A stretch of DNA of 33,398 nucleotides from Bordetella parapertussis (GTDB lineage: Bacteria; Pseudomonadota; Gammaproteobacteria; Burkholderiales; SG8-41): assembly GCA_945906935.1 (NCBI GenBank), contig CAMDSO010000039.1:1-33398 (forward strand), read 5' to 3'. Positions 1 through 7,796 of the stretch are shown here, piece by piece; position 1 is the stretch's first letter; each line of letters opens with the position of its first letter. Both the position numbers and the translations under genes were made by a program. The notes under the pieces were generated by a model. That model did not search any database and was not told where the DNA came from. It was given only the letters and a program-made list of their open reading frames with translations.

Positions 1-188
1 TCAACAAGACCCGAGGCCGTCAGGCGGGCGAGTTCTCGCTGCAAGGAGCCGTTTCCCGTTTTGCCCAATCGTGCGATCTCATTGGAGTAGAACGAGCGAT
101 CAGGATGCCCAAACAACAGGCCTAGAACCTTTTGCTGGACGCCGGAAAAAAGGGCGTCACTGAGTGAGATGGAGTTTTTTTTACCCAT
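1..188 (-). CDS. Winged-helix regulator of the nucleotidyltransferase-linked type (partial, runs off left edge)
   Basis: Reading the minus strand from an ATG at 188 gives about 62 residues that stay open to the window edge. The peptide begins MGKKNSISLSDALFSGVQQK and carries a clear winged-helix pattern: a helix ending VLGLLFGHPDR, then FYSNEIARLGKTGNGSLQRE as recognition region, then LARLTASGLV. This N-terminus is typical of roughly 190-residue proteins that pair a MarR/ArsR-like DNA-binding domain with a small MNT-type nucleotidyltransferase domain. The second domain would lie outside the window, so its presence is inferred. The gene is transcribed away from the repeat array and the AbiE-like pair, so the array lies between divergent genes. 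The start is followed by eight consecutive A residues. It could instead be a plain wHTH regulator. Confidence 0.72.
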   Translation of the reverse strand, partial: MGKKNSISLSDALFSGVQQKVLGLLFGHPDRSFYSNEIARLGKTGNGSLQRELARLTASGLV

Positions 189-269
189 ATTGGGGATTAC
201 CGCCCCTGATATTAGGATTGTAAACTGATTATCGCCCTTTATTTGGGTGTGATCGAGCCTGAAATAGGG

Positions 270-635
270 ATGATCGATGGGGCTAATTTGTAGGGGATAG
301 CCCACCCATTGGAATTATTCCAACGCGCCCCCGCCGGTCGGGCGCACCCTTAGTTTGAGGGGATAGTCCACCAACTCAGGGACACTTTGTCCCTGAGTTT
401 TCGTCGGAGGCACCCCTAATTTGAGGGGATAGTCCACCCAAAACTCAGGGACAACGTTGTCCCTGAGTGTCGGAGGCACCTCTAGTTTGAGGGGATAGTC
501 CACCGTCAAGGGGTGAATCGGAATTTTCCGACGCGTCGGAGGCACCCCTAATTTGAGGGGATAGTCCACCTGTAACTGAGTCAATGTGACGCAGTTTTGG
601 TCGGATGCCCCCAGATTTTTCAAAATACTGTTTTA
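270..635. CRISPR. CRISPR-like array: 36-bp repeats, 30-bp palindromic spacers, no cas genes in window
   Basis: Four near-identical 36-bp repeats lie at 337-372, 403-438, 469-504 and 535-570. The three gaps between them (373-402, 439-468, 505-534) are each exactly 30 bp. A degenerate repeat at 270-306 keeps only its inner half and is followed by another exact 30-bp gap (307-336). A second degenerate copy at about 600-635 keeps its first 20 bases at roughly 16 of 20 and follows a 29-bp gap. The repeat contains its own small stem, CCCCT/AGGGG. The 36/30 geometry matches several class 2 CRISPR types. Unlike normal spacers, every gap holds an inverted repeat (309-323, 373-399, 443-468, 518-531, 574-596). 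No cas gene is visible. Alternatives are a palindrome-rich minisatellite or a REP-type array. A 102-residue reading frame across it exists only because 66 is divisible by three. Confidence 0.5.
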
Positions 636-654
636 TAAGCATTATTTGTATTTC

Positions 655-770
655 GTTCATGGATATAATTCGTTCGCGCGACGTGAACATAGTTATTTTC
701 TGAACGAGGCGTCAACTTTGTTCATGATTGATCGTTGTTCTCGTGACGTGAACGTAATGATAAAATGAAC
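655..770 (+). promoter_or_regulatory. Two tandem 51-bp palindromic operator blocks upstream of the AbiE-like pair
   Basis: Blocks at 655-705 and 720-770 have identical internal spacing: GTTCAT, 11 bp, GTTC, 9 bp, GAAC, 13 bp, GAAC. The period is 65 bp. The core of the second block, GTTCTCGTGACGTGAAC at 737-753, is a near-perfect 17-bp palindrome. The first core, at 672-688, differs at three positions. The second block ends just before the start of the first toxin-antitoxin gene and includes a TAAAAT that could be a -10 element. Characterised AbiEi antitoxins repress their own operon by binding paired inverted repeats, so this is a good candidate autoregulatory operator. The binding protein is inferred. 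Confidence 0.6.
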
Positions 771-790
771 AAAACGACTTGGATACCCCT

Positions 791-1873
791 ATGGCTCACC
801 CAAAGTTGATGCACGAAGAGCAGCACCTGCTGGCGGAACTCCCCCGGGGGCTCGCCGCCTTGCGGCAGACCGCCGGCGTAGAGGGGCGCCTTGTCGAGAC
901 AGGGGCGGGCGCGGCGGATCAGACGGACGCGCTGGTCGAGTTTTACGTGGATGGACGGGCCTACCGCTATGCCGTCGAGGCGAAGGCCCGGATCGACCGC
1001 TACGCGGCCCTTAACCAGTTGAAGGAGCGTCTGGCCCGCAAAGGCACCCCATGTTTGCTGTTTGTTCCCCATATGACAATAGCATTGGCACGGCATTGTC
1101 GTGAGATGGATATGGCCTTCCTTGATCTGGCTGGAAACGCCTATTTGCGACAGCCCGGCCTGTACGTCTGCGTGAACGGCGAAAAGCCCGATCCGGCAAC
1201 GACAACCATCGGCAAGCGCGGCCGCGGAACGGCAACTGCGTTGCGGGTGACGTTTGCGCTTTTGTGCAACCACACCCTACTCAATGCCACCTACCGCGAC
1301 ATCGAGGCGGCCGCCGATGTCGCCATCGGCGCCATCAAAGGTGTTTTTGTCGATCTCGAAGAGCGCGGTTACATCGCGGGGGCGCAGCGAAAACGCAACC
1401 ATCGACTGCTCGAGCCGGCACGTCTGTTCGAGGAGTGGGTGACCAATTACCCGATAACCTTGCGGCCCAAGCTGAACCCGCGTCGCTTCCGGGCGGAAGA
1501 CCCGGAGTGGTGGAAAAAAGCCGATCTCACGGGATTGGGTGCTTATTGGGGCGGCGAAATCGCCGCCGACCGTCTGACCAATTATCTCAAGCCGACAACC
1601 TGTACCATCTACATTGAGCCGGATACGCGCCCCGGACAAGCACTGCAAGCACTGACCAAACTGGTGGTTGCGAACCGTCTACGTGCCGACCCGAAAGGAA
1701 ACATCGAGATACTCGATGCATTCTGGCATCTGCCGCCGGCCCCCGATCATGGCGATTGCGTGCCGCCTATACTGACCTATGCCGATCTTATGGCAACACA
1801 CGACCCGCGCCATCTTGAGGTGGCCAAATTGATCCGTGGTCAATATATCGAACATGGTTTCAATCAAGTCTGA
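791..1873 (+). CDS. AbiEi-family protein (type IV toxin-antitoxin antitoxin), with nuclease-like N-terminal signature
   Basis: This is a 360-residue protein with the sequence style of long AbiEi-family antitoxins. Near the N-terminus, Asp46 in ADQTDALVEF followed by Glu63-Ala-Lys65 (YAVEAKARI) resembles a PD-(D/E)XK fold core. A winged-helix stretch follows (ALRVTFALLCNHTLLNATYR through DLEERGYI), then the conserved EEWVTNYPITLRPKLNPRRF and GAYWGGEIAADRLTNYLKP blocks. The expected role is to neutralise the nucleotidyltransferase toxin encoded next and to repress the operon through the palindromes just upstream. An in-frame TTG at 779 would add four residues. I prefer ATG 791 because GGA lies 7 bases upstream. 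The 3' end overlaps the next gene by 20 bases. Family assignment is fairly sure; nuclease activity is only inferred from the residue pattern. Confidence 0.8.
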   Translation: MAHPKLMHEEQHLLAELPRGLAALRQTAGVEGRLVETGAGAADQTDALVEFYVDGRAYRYAVEAKARIDRYAALNQLKERLARKGTPCLLFVPHMTIALARHCREMDMAFLDLAGNAYLRQPGLYVCVNGEKPDPATTTIGKRGRGTATALRVTFALLCNHTLLNATYRDIEAAADVAIGAIKGVFVDLEERGYIAGAQRKRNHRLLEPARLFEEWVTNYPITLRPKLNPRRFRAEDPEWWKKADLTGLGAYWGGEIAADRLTNYLKPTTCTIYIEPDTRPGQALQALTKLVVANRLRADPKGNIEILDAFWHLPPAPDHGDCVPPILTYADLMATHDPRHLEVAKLIRGQYIEHGFNQV

Positions 1874-2717
1874 CCGGCCGATCGACCGCTTGACGGTCGC
1901 GGTTATGCGCGAGATTGACGCGCTCGCCCATGAATTGGAGCTTCCGTATTTTGTATGCGGCGCCATGGCCCGAGACATTCTGCTGACGCATGTTCACGGC
2001 ATTAACACTGGATCTGAAACGCGAGACGTTGATTTTGGCATCGCAGTCTCAAGCTGGGCTCAATTTGAAAACATCAAGAGGCGGTTGGTCGAAACGGGTA
2101 GATTCAAGCCGGTGGATAAGGTGGCGCAATGCCTGCTTTACACATTGAATGACAAGGCTGCCGGCTACCCCGTCGATATCATTCCTTTTCGTGGCGTGGA
2201 GCAACCGCCCAATACCGTTGCCTGGCCGCCCGATCGCGGTGACGTGATGAACGTCATAGGTTACGAAGAAGTGCTGGCCGCAGCCTTGAAGGTTGAGGTT
2301 GAACCGGGCTTGCTTCTTTCAGTCATCTCGCTGCCGGGAATCGCGTTGCTAAAGCTTTTTGCCTGGGCTGATCGAGGACTCAAGAGTCCAAAAGATGCGC
2401 GCGACCTTGCGATCTTGTTTCGCCACTATACCGACGCCGGAAACTATGATCGCGTTCTGGCGGAAATGCCGGACGTCCTTGAGAGGCTCGATTATAAAAT
2501 TGATCTGGCAGGGGTGCGTCTCCTCGGCCGCGACGTGCACAACATGGCGGCAGCAGGAACCCTCGATCAGATCGCCCAATTAACCGCTGACGATGTGCGC
2601 ATGGAAAAGCTGGTCACGCATCTGGCGACCCAACTGCGTGCTTATGAATTCGATGATGCAATATCGCTTGCCGAAGATTATCTGGCGCAATTCAAGGCGG
2701 GATTGAGCGGCAGCTAA
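1854..2717 (+). CDS. AbiEii/AbiGii-family nucleotidyltransferase (type IV toxin)
   Basis: This 287-residue protein is a DNA-polymerase-beta-type nucleotidyltransferase. CGAMARDILL leads into GSETRDVDFGIAV, where Asp58 and Asp60 are the metal-binding pair, and YPVDIIPF supplies the third acid at about Asp108. The later block KLFAWADRGLKSPKDARDL is characteristic of the AbiEii-like family. Related toxins act in the cytoplasm by transferring nucleotides to RNA targets such as tRNA, stopping growth, and in some cases stop phage. The ATG at 1854 overlaps the antitoxin gene by 20 bases, which suggests translational coupling. A GTG at 1836 in the same frame would add six residues. All catalytic acids are present, so the toxin looks active. 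The cellular target cannot be told from sequence. Confidence 0.82.
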   Translation: MVSIKSDRPIDRLTVAVMREIDALAHELELPYFVCGAMARDILLTHVHGINTGSETRDVDFGIAVSSWAQFENIKRRLVETGRFKPVDKVAQCLLYTLNDKAAGYPVDIIPFRGVEQPPNTVAWPPDRGDVMNVIGYEEVLAAALKVEVEPGLLLSVISLPGIALLKLFAWADRGLKSPKDARDLAILFRHYTDAGNYDRVLAEMPDVLERLDYKIDLAGVRLLGRDVHNMAAAGTLDQIAQLTADDVRMEKLVTHLATQLRAYEFDDAISLAEDYLAQFKAGLSGS

Positions 2718-3033
2718 CCATGATTCGAAAACCAGCCGGGCCGGTGTCCCCTACATTGCGGGATTACGGCGGCAGGCGCTGCGTGTTTGTGAATCGGTTA
2801 CGTAATAGCTCCAGATTCGAGATCTGCCTCTCGCCACAACCCTGCGTGCAGTCAATCCGGGTGCGTGATCTGGTCTCGTTCTAGGCAGATCCCCGCTTCT
2901 TCCCCGAAAGTCGGTGGGCCTTGCCAATGGTTGTTCTGGAGCTTGAATGTAAATTTAACCTTAAGTAGTACTGAGATCTTTAAGTTGTTCTATCATGTTC
3001 CTGTGTTAAGCGATCCTTGTGGGGGGGATAGCC
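2718..3033. other. Intergenic gap holding the presumed promoter of the fadL-like gene
   Basis: This 316-bp stretch separates the toxin-antitoxin pair from the FadL-type gene. A possible promoter is TTGAAT (2943-2948), 17 bases, then TAGTAC (2966-2971), lying in a locally AT-rich segment. A G-rich Shine-Dalgarno sequence (GGGGGGA) sits just before the ATG at 3034. A 54-codon frame at 2720-2884 has no recognisable content. I see no RNA gene, terminator or repeat. Confidence 0.4.
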
Positions 3034-4401
3034 ATGAAGCAGCGGGGGGCTGCCGGCGCTGGCCGGTATTGTTTTTGGGGGGCAGGCACCTTGTGTCTGA
3101 CGGTGATGTCGTCCTCAGCGATGGCGACTGGTTTTTTTCTGAACCAGCAAAGTGTGCAGGGACTCGGCCGCAGCGACGCCGGTAACGCGGCGGCGGCCAG
3201 TGATGTCAGCACGGTTTATTACAATCCGGCTGGCATGCCGTACTTGTGGCGCGACGCTGCCGCTGGCGGAGCGGATACGCGCTTCGCTATCGGCGCCCAG
3301 TTAATCGTGCCGCGTGCCCAGCATCTGAACACCGGTTCGACTGCCACCACGCCCCTGAGCGGGGGGGCTGTGGCCTACGCCGGGCCGAATGGCTCTGACC
3401 CGACCGCTCCGACGCCCGTGCCCAATGTGTTTCTGGCACATCGCTTGTCCGGTGGTCAGGGTTTTGTCGGTTTCGGCATGACCTCGCCTTTTGGCTTGTC
3501 GGCAAAATTCAACAACGACTGGTTTGCACGCTACGACTCGATCGAGACCTCGCTGCGTACGGTCAATCTCACCGCGGTGGGAGCGTATCAAGTGACGCCG
3601 GCATTTTCGATTGGCGGCGGGCTGGACCTGCAATATGCGCGCAGCAAGCAGGTGGCGGCGGTGCCTGATCCGCTGAACTTGGGCGGACCGACGGCAGCCA
3701 CCGATGCGCGCGCCGAAAGCACGGGCAGTGCGTGGACGCCGGGCTTTAACGCCGGCTTCATGTGGCAGGCCAATGAGAAGACGCGTTTCGGCATGCATTA
3801 CCGCTCGGAGATCGATCACAAGATGAGCGGCACCGTCACCACCAGCGGACTGACTGGTCTGCTGGCGGCGGGTAACGGGGCGGTGGGCGCCACCAGCCGC
3901 CTCAAATTGCCGCGGGTGGTCGGCACGGGTGTGGCGCATCGCGTTGACGACCGTCTGACGCTCTATGGCGAGGTCGACTGGTACGGTTGGGCGACGTTGA
4001 AGGAATTGCGGATTCAATACGACAACGGCGCCGCCGATTCCGTGCGGGTGACGAATTACCGCAATACTTTTGCCTATGCGATCGGTGGTGAATACCGGCA
4101 GACCGAACGCTTGACTCTGCGCAGCGGCGTGCAATGGGATTTCACACCGACGGTGGATGGTTTTCGCGACACTACTTTTCCAGATTCAAACCGCTTTGTG
4201 ATTGCCGCCGGCGCCAGTTATCGCGTGAGCCGCGGTGCTTATTTTGATTTCGCGCTCAATCACGTCAGCTTTCGCACGGCGACGGTAGCAGTACAGCGCC
4301 CGTTTTTCGCCGGCACCGCGCTGGCGAGCACCGTCAATGTGAATGACGTGGTGAATGCGCGGATCAACACGCTGTCGGTGCAGTTGCGTCAGGCATTTTG
4401 A
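3034..4401 (+). CDS. OmpP1/FadL-family outer-membrane transporter
   Basis: This 455-residue protein has a signal peptide ending SSSAMA, cleaved before TGFFLNQQSV. The family hallmark, an N-terminal hatch with YYNPAGMPYL, follows. The rest is a beta-barrel pattern of alternating strands ending in an aromatic residue (VQLRQAF), as expected for an outer-membrane protein. FadL proteins let long-chain fatty acids and related hydrophobic molecules, including aromatic hydrocarbons, cross the outer membrane. The length matches the family. ATG 3034 is preferred over GTG 3019 because of the GGGGGGA seven bases upstream. It is followed at 88 bp by the oxidoreductase/decarboxylase fusion, suggesting co-transcription. 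The actual substrate is unknown. Confidence 0.88.
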   Translation: MKQRGAAGAGRYCFWGAGTLCLTVMSSSAMATGFFLNQQSVQGLGRSDAGNAAAASDVSTVYYNPAGMPYLWRDAAAGGADTRFAIGAQLIVPRAQHLNTGSTATTPLSGGAVAYAGPNGSDPTAPTPVPNVFLAHRLSGGQGFVGFGMTSPFGLSAKFNNDWFARYDSIETSLRTVNLTAVGAYQVTPAFSIGGGLDLQYARSKQVAAVPDPLNLGGPTAATDARAESTGSAWTPGFNAGFMWQANEKTRFGMHYRSEIDHKMSGTVTTSGLTGLLAAGNGAVGATSRLKLPRVVGTGVAHRVDDRLTLYGEVDWYGWATLKELRIQYDNGAADSVRVTNYRNTFAYAIGGEYRQTERLTLRSGVQWDFTPTVDGFRDTTFPDSNRFVIAAGASYRVSRGAYFDFALNHVSFRTATVAVQRPFFAGTALASTVNVNDVVNARINTLSVQLRQAF

Positions 4402-4489
4402 GCTTGACCCTCTAACGGCGTGTGTTGTGTGCGGATGAGGTCGCGCAATAGCGCGCGTTGATCCGTTCATAACGTTTTAAGGTTTTGCG

Positions 4490-7400
4490 ATGGCCAAAGA
4501 AAAATTGATGGTGCTCGGCGGTGGCTGCGCGGCAATGGCCGCGGTGTTCGGTATCACCGATCGCGCCGGCTGGCAGGATCAATACGACATCACCGTCTAT
4601 CAGCCCGGCTGGCGGCTGGGTGGCAAGGGAGCGGCGGGGCGCAATGCGGCCGCCGGGGACCGCATCGAGGAGCACGGACTACATGTCTGGAGCGGTTTTT
4701 ACGAGAACGCGTTCTGGATCATGCGCAAGGTTTATAACGCCCTCAAGCGTCCGGCGGTCGATCCGCTGTCGACTACCTTCACGGCCTTCCGCCCACATCA
4801 TTACGCCGGTCTGAGCGATTACGCCAATGGCGACTGGGTGTTCTGGAAGGGTTATCTGCCGCATGCGGGCGGTTTGCCTGGTGATTTCATCGATCCGGAT
4901 GAATATCACGCGCGTAGCGAGATCCCCGAACCGTGGGCGCTGTTGTGCGAGACCGTGTTGTGGTCACTGCGTTACTTCGAGACCACCTCCAACGCGACCA
5001 GCGGGCGCGAACCTGAGTCGTCGGTGGAGCCGGCGTGGCTGCTGGATGCCTTCATGTACAACCGTGCAGCACCGCGCAATCTCTGGCAGCGCATCAAGGG
5101 CTGGTTTGAAATCGGCTTGGTTGGCATGATTCTGTGGCGTGTCTGGCTCGCCTTCAAGGCGGCGCGCCGTTATCACGCCGATGCCCTCGCCAATGCTCGC
5201 GCCAAGACGCAAAAAACGCCGCATCACCATACCGACCAGGCCTATGTGCGTCTGGCCAAACGGTTGCAGTGTTTATTGTGGTGGTTTCAGCGCGAAGCGC
5301 AAAAACTCGATGGCAGCAATTCCGACAAGCTGAGTTTTTTTCTGCTCGGTGATTTATTCATCTCGATGATGATCGGCATGTTGCGCGACGGTGTGATCGA
5401 GCATGGCTTCGATGTCATCGATCATCTCGATTTACGCGAGTGGCTGCGGCGCCAGGGCGCGCGTGAAGAAAGCCTGCACAATCCGACCGCTGATGCCGCT
5501 TATTGCTATGTGTTCGCTTTTGTCGATGGCGATATCGACCGGCCGGCGTTGGCGGCAGGCGTCGCCATCCGCATGCTGTTGCGGTTGCTGCTGTGTTCGC
5601 GTGGTGCGGTGTTCTGGGAAATGCAGGGTGGCATGGGCGACACCATCTTCGCGCCGCTCTACGAGGTGCTCAAACAGCGCGGCGTGAAATTCCGGTTTTT
5701 TCATCGCGCGCTTGCGCTGAAAACGCACGATGGCAGCCATGTCGACGAGGTGGTGATCGGCCGTCAGGCCACCTTACAGCACGGGCAGGATGAATACGCC
5801 CCGCTGGTGACGGTGAAGGATCTCCCGGCCTGGCCCTCGGTGCCCGATTACACGCAGTTGGTGGAGGGCGCGGCGCTGGCGGCCAAATATGCCGACGGGC
5901 ATTGCGAACTCGAATCGATGTACAACGACTGGCCCGACCGCGAGACGCTGACCTTCAAAAAAGGCGAACACTTTGATCGCGTGTTGCTGGGCGTTTCGGT
6001 TGAGGCGGTGAAATTCATCTGCGCTGATCTGAGTGCGCGCAATCCGCATTTCCAACAAGGCGTGGAGTCGCAGAAAACCGTGCGCACCCAGGCCATGCAA
6101 TTGTGGGCCGACCGCAGCCTTTACGATCTCGGCTGGCGTTTGCCGTCGCCGATCATTTGTTCCTATGGCGAACCGTTTGATACCTGGGCCGATTTGTCCG
6201 GATTGATCGAACGCGAGAATTGGCGGCGCGATGATTGTCCGGTGAGTGTGGCGTATTTCTGCGGTGCGCTGCGTGATGACGCCGACGGGGTGTTGCCGCC
6301 GGGGCCGCGGCCGGGTTATCTGCACGCCGCTTATGAGGACGTCAAACAAAACGCGCGCCGCTGGCTGTCGTTATATACCGGCGAGTTGTGGCCGCTCGGC
6401 CGGCGCGCGGGTTCAACCGATCTTGATTACAACCTGCTGCATCGCGACGGCGGCGGCGACGCGCAGGCGCGTTTTGATGCGCAATGGTTTTCCGCCAACG
6501 TCGATTTAAGTTCGCGCTATGTGCTCTCACTCCCCGGCACCATCTCGCAACGTCTGAAGGCGGGTGAGTCCGGCTTTGCCAATTTGGTGCTGGCCGGTGA
6601 CTGGTTACACAACGGCTTGAATTACGGCTGCGTTGAGTCGGCGGTGCTGGGCGGCTTGCAGGCCTCGCGGGCGATTTGCGGTTACCCCGGGCGTCTGTTT
6701 GGTGAAACAGATATTCCATCGACGTCGCCGTTCGCGACTGCGCCGGCCGTGCCCGCGCCCTTGTCGGCGGTATCGCAGGATGCAGCGGTGCAGCCCTACG
6801 TGCAGCCCTACGTGCGGCGCGGCGGGCTCGATACCCAACCCGCACCCTGGCGTTGTGATCACGCCGAGATGCACGTTTTTTATCTGCAGGCCGATCTCAC
6901 CGCCTTGCAGCGCCTGTGTGATCGCACCATTAACGAACCCGCGCAGGGTTATCTCAACTACCAGCCCGACAGTAATTTTGTCATCGTCTCGTTCCAGTAT
7001 TTGCACGATCTGCACTCAACCGCCAACGGCGTCAGCAAGCACGGCGCCCATAGCTACGGTGAGGTTTCATTTTGGGTGCTGGTGAGCCGGCGTGACCGCA
7101 ACGGTAAAGTGATCGGCGAACCCTCGGTGCTGACGCCTTACATCTTTGCCGAAGACGGCACGGCGGTGGCCACCGGACGCGAGCTCTATGGTTATCCCAA
7201 GGAGCAAGCGACCATCAGCATGCCGCGCGAGGCGACGCCGGACGCTGAATACCGGGTGCGCGCGCTGGCGGTGCCGCGCTATGTGGTGGGTGCGCGGGCG
7301 CTTCCAGAGACGACGATACTGCGCGTGTTGCGCAGCAATGATTCGACGCTGGCAGGGCTAGCGCATGCGGCGCAGACCATCGGTGCCGATCTGCTGCCCG

Positions 7401-7762
7401 CATTGGTGCAGGGGCACATCGACGGCACCAGTCTGGGTTTGATGAAGGATTTTCTGTCTTTGTTGCTCAAGCGCCGCCTCGGCATGGTTTTTCTGCGCGA
7501 GTTTCGCGCCACTGCGACTGCGGCGGGTAGCGACGGACAGAGTGTGGTGGCATCGGCGCAGGATCCGTTGGAACTCAAAGCGCTGCGTCTGCTGGGCGGA
7601 CGCTACGCGCTTGAGTTGCCAGCGCTCGACAGTCATCCGATTGCGGCGGATCTCGGACTGCAGATGGTCGACGGCCAGGTTGATGTTGCCATGGCGGTAA
7701 AAATAGACCTCGCCTTTACGCAGGGGCCGGGTAGAACGATATGGCCACCACAGAGGGCTTGA
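4490..7762 (+). CDS. Fusion protein: FAD/NAD(P)-binding oxidoreductase plus acetoacetate-decarboxylase-like domain
   Basis: This 1090-residue protein has two parts. The N-terminal 750 residues begin with a Rossmann dinucleotide motif (LMVLGGGCAAMAAVFG) and the QPGWRLGGKGAAGRN block of amine-oxidase and phytoene-desaturase-type flavoproteins. They end with NLVLAGDWLHNGLNYGCVES, the usual C-terminal FAD contact. After a Pro/Ala-rich linker (about 745-785), the last 300 residues resemble acetoacetate decarboxylase. GRELYGYPKEQ contains Lys904, matching the Schiff-base lysine, while the neighbouring lysine that tunes it in the clostridial enzyme is Glu here. The substrate is unknown. The neighbouring FadL channel and rubredoxin reductase hint at lipid, terpenoid or hydrocarbon chemistry. 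Spacing to the cyclase gene is 34 bp. Domain assignment is confident; the reaction is not. Confidence 0.82.
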   Translation: MAKEKLMVLGGGCAAMAAVFGITDRAGWQDQYDITVYQPGWRLGGKGAAGRNAAAGDRIEEHGLHVWSGFYENAFWIMRKVYNALKRPAVDPLSTTFTAFRPHHYAGLSDYANGDWVFWKGYLPHAGGLPGDFIDPDEYHARSEIPEPWALLCETVLWSLRYFETTSNATSGREPESSVEPAWLLDAFMYNRAAPRNLWQRIKGWFEIGLVGMILWRVWLAFKAARRYHADALANARAKTQKTPHHHTDQAYVRLAKRLQCLLWWFQREAQKLDGSNSDKLSFFLLGDLFISMMIGMLRDGVIEHGFDVIDHLDLREWLRRQGAREESLHNPTADAAYCYVFAFVDGDIDRPALAAGVAIRMLLRLLLCSRGAVFWEMQGGMGDTIFAPLYEVLKQRGVKFRFFHRALALKTHDGSHVDEVVIGRQATLQHGQDEYAPLVTVKDLPAWPSVPDYTQLVEGAALAAKYADGHCELESMYNDWPDRETLTFKKGEHFDRVLLGVSVEAVKFICADLSARNPHFQQGVESQKTVRTQAMQLWADRSLYDLGWRLPSPIICSYGEPFDTWADLSGLIERENWRRDDCPVSVAYFCGALRDDADGVLPPGPRPGYLHAAYEDVKQNARRWLSLYTGELWPLGRRAGSTDLDYNLLHRDGGGDAQARFDAQWFSANVDLSSRYVLSLPGTISQRLKAGESGFANLVLAGDWLHNGLNYGCVESAVLGGLQASRAICGYPGRLFGETDIPSTSPFATAPAVPAPLSAVSQDAAVQPYVQPYVRRGGLDTQPAPWRCDHAEMHVFYLQADLTALQRLCDRTINEPAQGYLNYQPDSNFVIVSFQYLHDLHSTANGVSKHGAHSYGEVSFWVLVSRRDRNGKVIGEPSVLTPYIFAEDGTAVATGRELYGYPKEQATISMPREATPDAEYRVRALAVPRYVVGARALPETTILRVLRSNDSTLAGLAHAAQTIGADLLPALVQGHIDGTSLGLMKDFLSLLLKRRLGMVFLREFRATATAAGSDGQSVVASAQDPLELKALRLLGGRYALELPALDSHPIAADLGLQMVDGQVDVAMAVKIDLAFTQGPGRTIWPPQRA

Positions 7763-7796
7763 GCCGGCCATCACTTGAGGGCTGCAGAGCGCACCG

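Noticed and set aside
315-623. 102-residue minus-strand frame with a repeated VDYPLKLGVPPT peptide
   Set aside because: It arises because the 66-bp unit is a multiple of three; it follows the array exactly and has no start signal or family.
2720-2884. 54-codon plus-strand frame after the AbiEii-like gene
   Set aside because: No ribosome-binding site, no recognisable composition or family; likely chance.
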